From Kryptolebias marmoratus (lineage: Eukaryota; Chordata; Actinopteri; Cyprinodontiformes; Rivulidae): a stretch of DNA of 64,000 bases. Location of the stretch: positions 1,976,787 through 2,040,786 of the forward strand of contig NC_051443.1 in NCBI RefSeq assembly GCF_001649575.2, written 5' to 3'. Positions 21,769 to 32,759 of this stretch are shown here, piece by piece. Both the position numbers and the translations under genes were made by a program. Each line of letters begins with the position of its first letter. Position 1 is the stretch's first letter. A model generated the notes under the pieces. The model was not told the origin of the DNA, searched no databases, and saw only the letters and a program-made list of their open reading frames with translations.

Positions 21769-22010
21769 ACGCCTGGCGCGTATGTGCAAAGTTTGAAGGG
21801 AAACGAAGAATGCTTAGAAGAAGTGCACCGAAAACGACAAAAACTGTCAAAAGTTTGGGAACATTTTAGGCTAAACAGAAAGGACAACACAGCGCAATGC
21901 ATCCACTGCAAAGCAGAACTGGCGTTCCACAACAGCACATCTTCGATGTTGTAGCACCTGAAGAGAAAACACCCGCTGTATGCATTGCACCCGTCCAAAG
22001 CTGCCAACAG
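21769..22010 (+). pseudogene. hAT A transposase, BED zinc-finger exon
   Basis: The open frame contains LSKVWEHFRLNRKDNTAQCI, the CIHC pair and, after one in-frame TAG (at the ML*HLKRKHP junction near 21952), the HLKRKH pair. Together these form a C2H2 BED finger that binds the transposon ends. The exon probably ends at CAACAG/GTATTG (22010/22011), with the coding sequence resuming after TTTTTTAG near 22645. The TAG is most simply a CAG-to-TAG change. Confidence 0.8.
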
Positions 22011-22679
22011 GTATTGTTTATGTTCTCTTTGCAAAATACATTAATCTAAATGTATGATAATCTGTCATGTTACAGATGTACAATGAGGGATATTTTTGCT
22101 AACGTAAAATCTACCAACTAATCATAGTGGCTACCTGGCAGGGTGTTATGTAACACTCTCTAAGTTGTGTGGGAAAAAAAAAAACTATGCAGGACTTAAT
22201 GCAGTTTTGTTCAAGATAAAAGCCCAGCAACAGACTGGCAGCACGAGCTGAAAAGCATTTATTTATTGCTGTAATTCCATCCTGTCTTCAATGAGATATT
22301 TAGGGTGAATATTTCAAGTGTAAATGTATTTACACGAGTTAATAGGATTTTTTTTTCTTGCTACTGCTGTTTATGACATTGAAAACTGGGATTAGCCTTT
22401 TAATTAAAGCATCCTCAAACCTCACACATGAATAAAAGCTTAAAATGCATAAATCAAATACAACTGACATATTAATGTTACTTTGATTGCAGCAGGATCA
22501 TCAGAAAGTGTAAATTACCCCTTCACAATATTAAATAATTTTATATTCAATAAAGTGCAATTGAAATATATTTATTAAGGCATAACAATGAACAAATTAA
22601 TTTAACAAGTATAATTTCATTATACTTTTTTATTTTATTTTTTAGTAAATCATAGAGTCATCTGATGACAGCTTTGTAC

Positions 22680-23608
22680 GAATGGCACCAAGATGTTCAA
22701 ATGTGCAAGCAGCTGAGTTCACAAACAGCATTTTAAATATGATCATCACAGACATGTCCATAGTGGAAGATGATGGGTTCCAGAAGATGATCTCCATCTT
22801 CAATCCAAATTATGTCCTTCCTTCCTTCCAGATCCTACTTTATAAAAATGGTGGAGAAAAAGTATGAAGAAATCAAAGACAAATTGAAAAACATCCTAAA
22901 AGAGACAGACAGCATTGCTCTCACAGCAGACATTTGGACAAGTGTTGCCACAGAGGCATATCTTGGGGTGACATGCCACTTTCTTGGTGAAGACTGGAAA
23001 ATGGAGTCCCACAACCTGACAGCAATGCCACCTGAAGAAAGACACACAGCAGTTAATTTTGCAGAGTGGCTAGAGGATGTTATATCAAAGTTTGATGTTC
23101 CACCAGAGAAAGTCAAAGCCATCGTCCATGATAATGGTGCCAATATTGTAGGAGCAGTGAAGATTTTGGCAGAAAAGCACAAGTGGGTATCTGTGCAGTG
23201 TGCAGGTCACACCCTGAACTTCGTGGTGCAGAACGCTCTGAAGTGCAATCAGAGTATCTCTAAGTGTGTGGCTGCTGCAAGATGTCTTATTGAACATTTA
23301 AAAAAAAGTGAACTCGCTTGCACAAAGCTGAAGGATAAGCAACAGCAAATGGGCACAGCATCACACATGCTCATACAAGATATAAGTACTCTTTGAAACA
23401 GTAATTTCCACATGCTGTCCAGGCTGCTGGAGCAAAGATGGCCAATAACTGCAGCATTATCTGACACAGCATTGACACCAAGAGGAAAACACTACCTTGA
23501 TCTTAAGCCCGAGCAGTGGAATATTATTGATGAGGTAAACAAGGCTCTTGAGCCATTTGTAGAAGCAACTGTGTTTCTGAGTGGGCAGGACTACATTACT
23601 CTCTCTGC
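22680..23608 (+). pseudogene. hAT A transposase, catalytic core
   Basis: It encodes FTNSILNMIITDMSIVEDDG, then a +1/-1 frame change near 22830, then SIALTADIWTSVATEAYLGV containing the first conserved aspartate (codon 22929-22931). AIVHDNGANIVGA follows with a second conserved aspartate (23130-23132), then VSVQCAGHTLNFVVQNALK. An in-frame TGA at the ISTL*N position (near 23394) interrupts MLSRLLEQRWPITAALSD. The frame then runs to YITLSA, where the second element is inserted. Precise removal of that insert and one duplication copy restores the frame into LPQLVQNLKESMQ. Confidence 0.85.
23601..23608 (+). repeat. 8-bp target duplication, left (hAT-type B)
   Basis: CTCTCTGC, repeated exactly at 24533-24540. 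Confidence 0.9.
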
Positions 23609-24532
23609 CAGGGCCGTAGCCAGACTTTTAAAAATCCTGAGGTCAACCACTCATTATCCCCCTGCACATCAGTTACAATGAAGACCAAAACTTAATTAAA
23701 ATAGAAGCATTTATTTAAAACATAAGTGACTTGAATGTGTATATGACATGTATTTGTGTGTGTTTGTAAATCCATGGGGATCAGCCTCATCTGAAGCAAC
23801 AGAGGACTCAGGGCACAACCATGATGACTCACTGAAATGACATGAATTAGTTTATATGAATGTTGATTCNNNNNNNNNNNNNNNNNNNNNNNNNNNNNNN
23901 NNNNNNNNNNNNNNNNNNNNNNNNNNNNNNNNNNNNNNNNNNNNNNNNNNNNNNNNNNNNNNNNNNNNNNNNNNNNNNNNNNNNNNNNNNNNNNNNNNNN
24001 NNNNNNNNNNNNNNNNNNNNNNNNNNNNNNNNNNNNNNNNNNNNNNNNNNNNNNNNNNNNNNNNNNNNNNNNNNNNNNNNNNNNNNNNNNNNNNNNNNNN
24101 NNNNNNNNNNNNNNNNNNNNNNNNNNNNNNNNNNNNNNNNNNNNNNNNNNNNNNNNNNNNNNNNNNNNNNNNNNNNNNNNNNNNNNNNNNNNNNNNNNNN
24201 NNNNGAATCGGAAACCAACTTCAGCTTCGTGGAATTGAAGGAGAATATTTTCAGTGAGTTACCTCGGTTGTGTTTCACCGTAAGTGGCGCTCTTCTTCTT
24301 CTGCTCTTTATTTTAGCAGTAAGGTAGCAAAGCTGCACTCTTCTTCGTAGACATTGAGTTTGGCTGCAGCTGCACACAGTTGCAGCACCTCCTACAGTAA
24401 ACTGGTGGAGCTACGCAGAGAACCACGCCGTTCAAAAGCCTTGTTTGGATTCATGTTTTTATACACAGCAGAGAAACACTGAGATCCGGACCTCGGGGTC
24501 CTCAATGGTAGCTACGGCCCTGCTCTCTGCAC
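23609..24532. mobile_element. Non-autonomous hAT-type element B, nested in hAT A
   Basis: The left terminus CAGGGCCGTAGCCAGA and the right terminus (reversed) CAGGGCCGTAGCTACC share 13 leading bases. A further related stretch reads ATCCTGAGGTC and CCCCGAGGTC. The perfect 8-bp duplication CTCTCTGC flanks it. The visible interior has no transposase; 335 bp are gap (23870-24204), so a short ORF cannot be excluded. Being inside hAT A, it is the youngest layer of this nest. Confidence 0.85.
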
Positions 24533-25209
24533 TTCCACAACTTGTGCAAAACCTGAAGGAGTCCATGCAGACCCAAGTTTTTGAGACTGCACCTGCCCAG
24601 TCATACCAAGCTGATGTGATGACATAGATCACAACAAGATGGGAAGGACTATTTATGTGTCAGCCTCAATCCCCAAACACTGTCCTACTTACTGCTGCTT
24701 TAGATCCCAGATTTAAGAAACTTCAGTTCCTGCCCCCTGATGAAGCCTTTAAGATTCAAAGCATGGTACAAACAATGGCACTTGATATAAAAAAGAAAAT
24801 CAGATGAAAATGAGCTTCCCAGTGCAGCACAAGACAAGCCTGTAAAGCATCAGGGGAGCACTACCTCATTTATCAGCAATCTATTTTTTTCTTCTGACTC
24901 CAGTACAAGTGATGAAGAGGATGAGGAGCAGCATTTGAACCAAATTGTCCAGAAGGAAGTCTTGATGTACTTTGGAGAGCATGCACTGTCCAGGAAGGAG
25001 AGTCCACTACTATGGTGGAAATCAAATGCAGCACGCTATCCAACGCTGTCAAAGCTTGCAAAGTTTTTTCTGTGTATCCCAGCGATATCTACGCCATCAG
25101 AACGCCTTTTTTCCTCAGCAGGAAACATTGCATCGAAGCGCAGGGCAAGGCTCAGTTCAGAGCATGTCGACATGCTCACTTTCCTCCATTGCAACCATGG
25201 GCTCCTTTA
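24533..25209 (+). pseudogene. hAT A transposase, C-terminal part with dimerisation domain
   Basis: After the second duplication copy the frame reads LPQLVQNLKESMQTQVFETA, stops at a TAG near 24625, and continues recognisably as TVLLTAALDPRFKKLQFLPP. It ends with the hAT C-terminal domain: PLLWWKSNAARYPTLSKLAK, FFLCIPAISTPSERLFSSAG, NIASKRRARLSSEHVDMLTF. This domain mediates dimer formation. Further stops occur in the acidic linker near 24805-24900. Confidence 0.85.
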
Positions 25210-25659
25210 AAGACTTGAGCAACACTCAAACACATACACACTTGTAGGTTAAGACATTTAGGAAGGGCATATTTATGTTATTTGCAAGAACAATGTTCAG
25301 TATATGTTGGCTAAAAATGAGAACGTTTTTAAACAAATTAAATGTTTAATTTAAAAGAGGAATTAAATGGGTTGTTTACTTACGTGTTCTTTTTTGTGTA
25401 TTTGTATTACTCATAAAATGAGTAGATACTGCAGAACCTGACAAATTTTGTTTTCGATTACTCGATTAATTGCCAGAATAATCGATAGATTACTTGATTA
25501 CTAAAATAATCGTTTACAACAGCCCTAGATGCAATCATGTCAATATGAACCAGAATCTCTTAATGTTTCCAATAACTTGCTGAATCTATGCCACAAAGAA
25601 TTAAGGCAGTTCTTATGGAAGACGGGGTCCAACCTGGTACTAACAAGATGCATCTAATA

Positions 25660-25755
25660 TATAGTTGCTTTTAGCTTTTAGTTTGTGTTGTCTTGCTTTT
25701 AGCTTGTATTCTGCTAATTTTAGTCTCTGTTTTGTTCATTTTAACTTTAACCACT
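25660..25755 (+). repeat. Remnant of the TTAGCTTTTAG-type minisatellite
   Basis: GCTTTTAGCTTTTAGT, GTCTTGCTTTTAGCTTG, CTGCTAATTTTAGTCTCTG and GTTCATTTTAACTTTAAC match the end of the array at 51480-51535. Confidence 0.6.
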
Positions 25756-27007
25756 CTAAATGGGATTCTTTTTGGTTTGTTTACATTTTTCCCATGACAT
25801 ATTTGTTTTTTTAGTTGCTATGTGCAGACTATATGTCACAGTAAAATTGGAAAACAATTCATCATCAGGAAATCCTGGTATTTTAACAGGGGGTGTAGAC
25901 TTTTTCTATCCACTGTATCTCTGCAAAAGCTTTGGCATCTTTTACTTACTCATCTTTTACATACTTTTCTTTCTTTAATTGTGATGTCAGATGTTTTTCT
26001 GTTTCTCATGAACTGATTAGAGACTTTTTTTCTTGACATCCTAGAAAGCTGCTTTCCAACTGAAATGTTAGAATGTTTATAGCACATCAACTTTATGGAG
26101 ATGTTCAGTTTCCCAGACTTGAGGCCAAATATTACCCTGTCACAACTGTTTTTAGTTTTGGTTAGAAAACTCCCCACAGAAGTTCTTATTATGCTGATGC
26201 TTGAGTGTTCATGTTTCTAATCAATGTATTTCTGCTGTGAAAATGTTCACGTGAGAGTAACTGACAGCTGCTTTGAAAAGCTGCCGTAGATATCCCTACA
26301 GCCTGCTGAATGTTGCAGAAACATTCTTCTCTTTTCACGCAACTAAAGGAATCAGAAACAGGAGTCAGCTTTTCTTTCAGCTAAGTTTCTGTTTTAAAAA
26401 ACAACTTTGCTAGCTTAGCTCTTATTGATTCTAGGGTGAAACTAAAGTTTTTGCCTCAGGTAACTTGGACAGGTTGTTCACCATCCAACTTGAGGGTTCA
26501 GACTGGATATGTGCTGTACAGATATAAAACTTTTTTATAGCAAATCTTTACATTTCTGAAGTAAATTATTATAATTTTAAAATTTACCAACATTCCTAAA
26601 TTATTATTTTGCATCGTTATTTTGGTAAGCTTTTCTGCTCATTCTGCTGCCTGTTTATTGTTACAAATATTTGTGAGAAACTCACTGAAGTGTCTAAAAA
26701 TGGTTTTCTCAGTGCCTTTTGTAAAGCCATATTTAAGTGATGTTTTTGTGATTTTTAAATGTTAAAGGATTTTAATTTTTCTCTGTCATTAGGGAGTCTT
26801 ATCCTTGAAAAGTTTAATTAAACTTTAGTAATATTAGTGCATCAAGAGGAAGGAAGTAAACTAAACATTAAAGATTTTTGATCACTTCACCAATAACTGA
26901 TGTAAATGTAAAAGATTTATTCAGAAAAACCTTTGTCATACACTACAATTCAGAGTTACATTCACAAGTCACTTTAAAGTTTACTGTGCCCTAAAAGAGG
27001 AAAAAAG
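25756..27007. other. Unassigned AT-rich sequence
   Basis: No exon, RNA or known repeat recognised. Confidence 0.4.
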
Positions 27008-27438
27008 TGTCATGGTTTTGGTATTTTGTTTGGTGTTTTTGTAACTCTGGTTTTGTTTAGGTTATCTGTTAGTTTCTGTGTTCATGCCTTGTCACTATCC
27101 ACCTCCCCAGTACTTTTCCTATCATGTCTGCCACGCCCATCTCCACCTGTTTGTAATCATTCTCACTCAACTGTGCTCATTTTCCTCATTATCCTTGCCT
27201 TTAAGAACCGGTCACTTTTCATCACTCTTTACTGGATCATTCCGCTTTGTCCGCTGTTGCTATGTCATGTTTTGTCCTGCCTTGTTTCTTGTTTTGGATT
27301 TTGGATTTTGTTATTGTTAGTTTTGCTGCCTCGTCAGCCCTTTGTTTTGTCCGTTTATTTAAGTTAATAAATTAGTTTCTTTTTTTAAACTATGAGTCTG
27401 CGCACTGGGTTCGCCTCCGTCCCCCCCCCCATCTGACA
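27008..27438 (+). mobile_element. Solo LTR, main family, copy E
   Basis: It starts TGTCATGGTTTTGG and ends CATCTGACA, with a perfect 5-bp duplication AAAAG (27003-27007 and 27439-27443). It has CTGCCACGCCCATCTCCACC, a TATA-like TTTAAGAACCGGTCAC, GTTAATAAATTAG and TATGAGTCTGCGCACTGGGT. A poly-C run lies near the 3' end. Confidence 0.9.
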
Positions 27439-27574
27439 AAAAGTTGGACATTTTTTTACATTAACCTTTAGGGATGGCTTTAACTTCTCTGGTCTCAGAG
27501 ATTGATTGTGGTAAAATTAATCAATATTTTTTTCCCCTTGTTTTGGAAGAAAGAAATTTGGAAAATATGCTCTG

Positions 27575-28530
27575 GACCAAATATACACTATTTTACCAAA
27601 AGTATTCACTCACCCATCCAAATCATTGAATTCAGGTGTTTCAATCCCTTCCATGGCCACAGGTGTATAAAAGCACCTAAGCATGCAGACCGCTTCTACA
27701 AACATTTGTGAAATAATGGGTCTCTCTCCGGAGCACAGTGAGTTTCAGTGTGATACCTTGATAGGATGCCACCTGTGCAATAAGTCCAGTTAAGAAATTT
27801 CCTCACTAATAAACTTTCCAGAGTCAACTGTTAGGGGAATTATAACAAAGTGGAAGCAATTAGGAACGACAGCAACTTGGCCACAAAGTGGTAGGCCATG
27901 TGAAAATCACAAAGTGGGCTCAACAGATGCTGAGGTACTTTGTGCACAGAGGTCATTCATGCTCTGGAGAGTCAGTAGCTACAGACCTCCAAACTTCATG
28001 TGGCCTTCAGATTAGCTCAAGAACAGTATGCTGAGAGCTTCATGGAATGGGTTTCCATGGCTGAGCAGCTGCATCCAAGCCTTGCATCACCGAGTGCAAT
28101 ACAAAGCTTTGGATGCAGTGGAGTAAAGCACACCACCACTGGACTCTAGAGCAGTGGAGACACGTTCTCTGGAGTGACGAATTGACCTTCTCCATCTGGA
28201 AATCTGATGGATGAGTTTGGGTTTGGCGGTTGCCAGAAGAACGGTACTTGTCTGACTGCACTGTGCCAAGTGTAAAGTTAGATGGAGGGAGGATTATGGT
28301 GTGGCGTTGTTTTTCAGGAGTTGGGCTCAGCTCCTTAGTTTCAGTGAAAAGAACTCTTAATGCTTCAGTAAACCAAACATTTTGAACAATTTCATGCTCC
28401 CAACTTTTTGGGAACAGTTTGGGGATGACTCCTTCCTGTTCCAACATGACTGCACACCAGTTCACAAAGCAAGCCCCATAAAGACATAGATGTAGTTTGG
28501 TGTGGAAGAACTTGACTGGCCTGCAACATA
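27575..28530 (+). mobile_element. Tc1-like transposon relic C (second Tc1 family), 3' truncated
   Basis: The 5' end TTTTACCAAAAGTATTCACTC, the leader CAGGTGTTTCAATCCC, CACAGGTGTATAAAAGCACC and ATGGGTCTCTCTCCGGAGC match a well-known fish Tc1 family. The decayed transposase frame gives WSDELTFSIWKSDG with the first catalytic aspartate (28176-28178) and a second aspartate in the FQHDCTPVH-type motif (28448-28450). The third catalytic residue and the 3' terminal repeat are absent, since similarity stops near 28530. Several in-frame stops. Confidence 0.85.
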
Positions 28531-28559
28531 ATGCTGCTCAGACTGTTGTCCTCTGATTG

Positions 28560-28990
28560 ACACAGCACATATTAGCTTACAGTGACCACAGCAAGTCCAA
28601 AAACAATCATAAAACAAGCATTATGCTAAAGAGAAAATCTACTTGATAGATAAGATTCCAGCAAAATGGACATTTTTATTAAGACAAACTCTAAAGAACA
28701 GTTCATTAAAACTTTTAGCCTAAAAAGAAAGAACAAACAAAAAAGCTGTATCTTCAGAATATTCCTAAGGATGGCTGTTTAATTAACTTTAATCAGCCAA
28801 CTTCTAACTTTTTGTAATTAAAATAAAAGTCAATACAAAAATGGATATTTATTGCCCAAAGGCAGATCTGTGACTGTGTTGGTCTGTTAGCAAAATATCT
28901 CTTGAATCAGTGAATAAATGTTATTGAAACTTTCAGGAAAAACATCATTGGGTTGACATCTACAACTGTTTAACTAATAACTTTGTCCAT
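28560..28990 (+). repeat. Dispersed repeat family R, copy 4
   Basis: Contains TTAGCTTACAGTGACCACAG, CATTATGCTAAAGAG, GTCTGTTAGCAAAATATCTC, GAAACTTTCAGGAAAAACAT and GACATCTACAACTG in family order. Confidence 0.65.
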
Positions 28991-29714
28991 AATATTACAA
29001 AACAAAGGTATTAAATGATGATCAGTTGCATGTTTGGAATCTTAGCAGTAGAAAGCCTTAATTTATGCACACTTTTTGCCCTCTGGTCCTTCGGTGTTTT
29101 ACCTCCCACTGGCAGCAGCATGCAGACTACACTGAAAATGCTCCCCACTGAGAATTGGCTGTCCTGTCCTAATGTGGACCCTGACCTTTGACCTGTTGTG
29201 TAGGGTGTTTGGCAGCTGAGCACAGCAAATAACAATGCAGCTTTTACGGGAAAAAACAGCAACATTGTAGAGAGTGTAAACTGAAACCTGTTAGGCTGAT
29301 AAATGAGTTACATTATAAGACCTATCACTGTGGTAACCATGGCTGCGATGCTAACTTTCCGCAGTTTGACATGTAAGACCACAAAAGACGTAATGGAATA
29401 GGTTACCATAGTGGAAAATTTTACCTTCTACAATTTCTCCATTCGAATCCTGAAAATTTCATAGATTTTCCTACGTTGATTGTGAAAATGTTACATGTGC
29501 GCATGGTAACGCTGTAATCACAATCGCTGTTTAGACAAGACTGCAAAAACCTTTGAATCTGCTGCAGTTCTTATGCCAAGTCACCAGCTGGCGCTGTGAT
29601 CATTGCATTTCAATGATACACGCATGTAACCATTTCAGTCTCGAGCATGGAAACAGCTACATCCAAAATGGCAAGTACAAGGATGTTTGTTTGGACAGAC
29701 CACTGACTCAAGAG
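28991..29714. other. Unassigned sequence
   Basis: A segment around 29320-29650 with TGGTAACCATGG and GGAAAATTTTACCTTC looks like a fragment of a DNA element, but I cannot assign it. No coding signal. Confidence 0.35.
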
Positions 29715-30280
29715 ATCCATCCATCCATCCATCTTCTTCCTCTTATCCGGGGTCGGGTCGCGGGGGCAGCAGCTTGGGCCAGCTCCTCCGGGGGAATCCC
29801 AAGGCGTTCCCAGGCCAGCCAAGAAACATAGTCCCTCCAGCGTGTCCTGGGTCTTCCTCTGGGCCTCCTCCCGGTGGGACGTGTCCGGAACACCTCACCA
29901 GGGAGGCGTCCAGGAGGCATCCTCACCAGATGCCCGAGCCACCTCAACTGGCTCCTCTCGACGTGGAGGAGCAGCGGCTCTACTCTGAGTCCCTCCCGGA
30001 TGACCGAGCTTCTCACCCTATCTCTAAGGGAGAGCCCAGACACCCTGCGGAGGAAACTCATTTCAGCCGCTTGTATTCACGATCTCGTTCTTTCGGTCAC
30101 TACCCAAAGCTCGTGACCATAGATGAGAGTAGGAACGTAGATCGACCGGTAAATTGAGAGCTTCGCCTTTTGACTCAGCTCTCTCTTCACCACGACAGAC
30201 TGGTACAGTCTTCACTGCAGACGCTGCACCAATCCGCCTGTCGATCTCCCGCTCCATTTTTCCCTCATTCATGAACAAGA
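29715..30280 (-). mobile_element. Rex3-like LINE, 5'-truncated 3' end
   Basis: On the minus strand it starts at the MEREIDRRIGAASAVK region and runs through RIQAAEMSFLRRVSGL, LRWLGHLVRMPPGRLPGEVF and [20 protein letters not shown] to a short GATG tail (CCATCCATCCATC on the plus strand at 29716-29733). A small deletion removes part of the sequence just before the tail. It is a typical 5'-truncated LINE. The frame is largely open, so it is relatively young. Confidence 0.9.
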
Positions 30281-30429
30281 AATGGCGCAGCACATATATG
30301 TTCTGTGTCAGAAGCTCTGATAAATTAAAAGGAGCAAGCAACACAAACAGCACTCAGATATCTGATTTTGTTGCTGTTGTCCATCTACTCTAGCAAGTGC
30401 CAAAAACTATGGACTGCTGCAGTCTCTGG

Positions 30430-30836
30430 TGTCAGTAGGCGGGGAGACTGAGGCGAACCCAGAACGCAGACTCATCTTGTAAAATAAACTAATTTATTAA
30501 AATAAAATATAAACAAAACAAAAAGCTGGCATGGCAGCAAAAGGCAACAAATACAAAATCCAGAGTGGCAAAGCAAGGCATGGAACGAGGAAGACTACAT
30601 ACATGACAAGAGGAACAGAAAAGAATGACCCAGTGAAGAGTGAAGAAACAGAGAAAGGCTGAGGGAAAGATGATTGGTTACAGCTGTGAGCATTACGAGG
30701 AGCAGGTGAGGTGGGCGTGGCAGGCGTGACCGGAAAAATACTGTGGAGGTGAATAGTGACAAGACATGAACAAAAACCCACAAACCAAAACCCAAAAACC
30801 CCAAACAAAGAACCAAAAACACCTACATTCATGACA
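30430..30836 (-). mobile_element. Solo LTR, main family, copy F
   Basis: On the minus strand it starts TGTCATGAATGTAGG and ends with CGCCTACTGACA. Family blocks CCTGCCACGCCCACC, the polyadenylation segment TTAATAAATTAG and ATGAGTCTGCGTTCTGGG are present. Flanking 6-mers CTCTGG and CTTTGG match at five of six. Confidence 0.8.
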
Positions 30837-30989
30837 CTTTGGTGTTTATAAAAACTTCCACTCTGAGGCCTGAATTTAAAAGGTTTTGCTGTCAGAGAAA
30901 ATGATTGCTAATGTTGTGTACACAAAAGGCTGAAATCCAACAGAAATTATACAGTTTCACTCCAAAACAACATTTTGTAAATGGGGCCT

Positions 30990-31580
30990 GAAACTGGTCA
31001 CTGTGCTTTTGCCCATGTTTGTGTGTGTGTCTGTTAGCAAAACACCTCAGTAACCACTGGAGAAAATTCCAATGGTACTTTCAGGATGTAATCATTGGAT
31101 GTACATGTACAACTGATAAACATTTGGTGTCCAGTGGATTGAAGATGGCTGCCAGAGCCAATTGACCTCAGAAAATACAAAAATGTACTACTCAGTTTTC
31201 AGATATTAAGCTAAAACTTGATTTGGTTGTAGCTGAGAGTTCTTCACAACACTTACTCTGAGCTCCTCACGCTGTGTGAGATCTTTACATTTTGACATTA
31301 ATTGTTGGAGTCAACTCTGTCTGTTAGCAAAACATTTCATGAACCACTGGACAGCTTTTAATGAAACCTTCAGAAAGTAACCACTGGATGTACATCCACA
31401 ACTGATTAACTTTTAGAGTTAACCCAATTCAAGATGGATATCACTCCACATGATTTAAAATGAAAGAAAAAAAAGAAAAAATCTTCAACTGTCATTTTTT
31501 AACATAAGATTACCTTAGTTTAAAACTTTAGCATGAAGATGATGGGTGATATGCATTCCTTCAAAGATTGCTTGGCCTTT
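30990..31580 (+). repeat. Dispersed repeat family R, copy 5 (two clear subunits)
   Basis: GTCTGTTAGCAAAACACCTC at about 31029 and GTCTGTTAGCAAAACATTTC at about 31318 open two subunits spaced about 290 bp. Each continues through CACTGGA.., a CAGAAAGTAA/CAGGATGTAA-type phrase, GGATGTACAT and AAGATGG. The end reads AAAACTTTAGCATGAAGATG, GATATGCATTCCTTC and GGCCTTTATTTA. This is the best copy for defining the unit. Confidence 0.8.
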
Positions 31581-31619
31581 ATTTACTTATTTATTTATCT
31601 TTATGTTTTAGGTCAGAAC

Positions 31620-32472
31620 TGCGTTAATAATTTATTTGGAAACAGTCAGCCCGCGCGGAGAGGCGGTGGCTGGTGCCGGCATGGATGGATGTCGATGGGC
31701 TGCATTGCAGAGCGGGGGACGCGCTGGTCCGTCGCGGCAGTCAAGCCCGACTAGCAACACGGACGCCAATGCCGTGCCCAGTAGTTCCAACCAGAGCAAA
31801 TGCGTCACTTGTAAGTCAAAAATTAAAACCCTCACATTAAACCCAGCCATTAAAAAACTTAAAAAAATGTGCCTATTTCAGTCAGTGAACAATGCCCGTG
31901 TTCTTTGGGATCCTTTAGCCAAACCCAAAGGCATACTGGGGGGCCATTTAAACATACGCAGTATTATACCAAAAAGTGACCAAATTAAACACCTGCTCTT
32001 GGAATCTAACTTGGACTATCTATGTCTGTCAGAGACATGGCTTCACAGCAAGTCTCCAACTGCTGCCCTGTCTGTACCTGGATATACTCTTTTCAGAAAG
32101 GACAGAGCTGAAGGAAAAGGAGGGGGAATTTTGTTCTATGTCCGGGACAATATACAATGCAATCAAATCATATGGTCCTCAGATCTTGACCTGGAATGTA
32201 TTGGCCTGAACATTGTACTGTCTCCCCAAATGTCCTTTATCCTTCTGGGATTATATCGATCCCCAAATAATAAAAAAAATAATAAAAATACCTTCTATGA
32301 TCACCTTAACACTGCACTCAAACAGTGTAACTCAAACAAAGAAATCCTTCTAATGGGAGATTTTAATATCAACTACCAAGACAAAAATGGCAGAAAACCC
32401 CTCAAATCCACCGTGACAAAGTATGATCTTGTGCAGCTCATCAAAGGCCCAACCAGAATAACATCTACCACC
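31620..32472 (+). mobile_element. LINE 5' part with endonuclease domain (L2/CR1-like)
   Basis: An ATG at 31681 opens a frame running to the gap at 32473. It encodes GGHLNIRSIIPKSDQIKHLL, LDYLCLSETWLHSK, KGGGILFYVRDN and EILLMGDFNINYQDKN, the order of motifs in an APE-type LINE endonuclease (N-x-R, SETWL, GDFN). The preceding 70 residues are GC-rich and may be leader peptide. The reverse transcriptase would lie in or beyond the gap, but sequence after the gap is a different repeat. The open frame of about 260 codons has no stop. I place it in the L2/CR1 (jockey) group; the exact clade is uncertain. Confidence 0.75.
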
Positions 32473-32759
32473 NNNNNNNNNNNNNNNNNNNNNNNNNNNN
32501 NNNNNNNNNNNNNNNNNNNNNNNNNNNNNNNNNNNNNNNNNNNNNNNNNNNNNNNNNNNNNNNNNNNNNNNNTCTCCTTGTTAAACAGCCTTGTTATTAA
32601 AAGAAAAACACTTACCGATTAAATGTAACGCTGTCCGGACATTTTCCGTGAAGATTTGTGCAGAAAAATTCAGCATAAAAAGAAGGCATTCCTGTATTGC
32701 TGAGCGCAAAAGCGGAGCTGTATTACTATCGTAAGATGGTGGCGTTTTTAGCTCATCCA

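Larger units (their letters stand above)
21599..25527 (+). mobile_element. BED-finger hAT transposon A
   Basis: Terminal inverted repeats begin TAGGGCTG...AAACGATT on the left and, in reverse, TAGGGCTGTTGTAAACGATT on the right. The flanking 8-mers are a hAT-type duplication. Inside are, in order, a BED zinc finger, an RNase H-like transposase core and the C-terminal hAT dimerisation domain, making a full-length element of ZBED-like type. A second hAT-type element (23609-24532) sits inside it. Stops and a frameshift show it is inactive. Confidence 0.9.
21326..25660 (+). mobile_element. Tc1-like transposon remnant B, split by a hAT element
   Basis: The left part 21326-21598 reads MGYSSRRPHQVSLLSAKNRK, then WKNIACSDGSEF, the region of the first catalytic aspartate. 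It then jumps in frame to QWSPQSPDLNLFDYL, the region of the catalytic glutamate. The middle of the transposase is therefore deleted. The right part 25528-25660 continues with ATCATGTCAATATGAACCAG, TTGAATCTATGCCACAAAGA, GGGGTCCAACCTGGTACTAA and ends near the family's terminal repeat. It is the same family as remnant A but a different internal deletion. The 5' end is missing. Confidence 0.8.

Noticed and set aside
23847..24377. Open frames on both strands across 23847-24377
   Set aside because: Mostly gap sequence inside the nested hAT-type element.
28040..28465. Minus-strand frame of 141 codons
   Set aside because: It is the antisense of the Tc1-like transposase relic C.
29715..30280. Target duplication around the minus-strand Rex3-like copy (CAAGAG and CAAGAA)
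   Set aside because: The right-hand match overlaps sequence that belongs to the element itself, so it is not a convincing duplication.
30497..30832. Minus-strand frame of 111 codons, hydrophobic
   Set aside because: It lies wholly within solo LTR F. Similar Phe/Leu/Val-rich frames occur in the T-rich U3 region of other LTR copies (14201, 19034, 27026, 54745), so it is compositional.
31681..31692. ATGGATGGATG as the tail of another Rex3-like insertion
   Set aside because: Only three units, no Rex3-like sequence beside it, and it lies at the start of the LINE endonuclease ORF.
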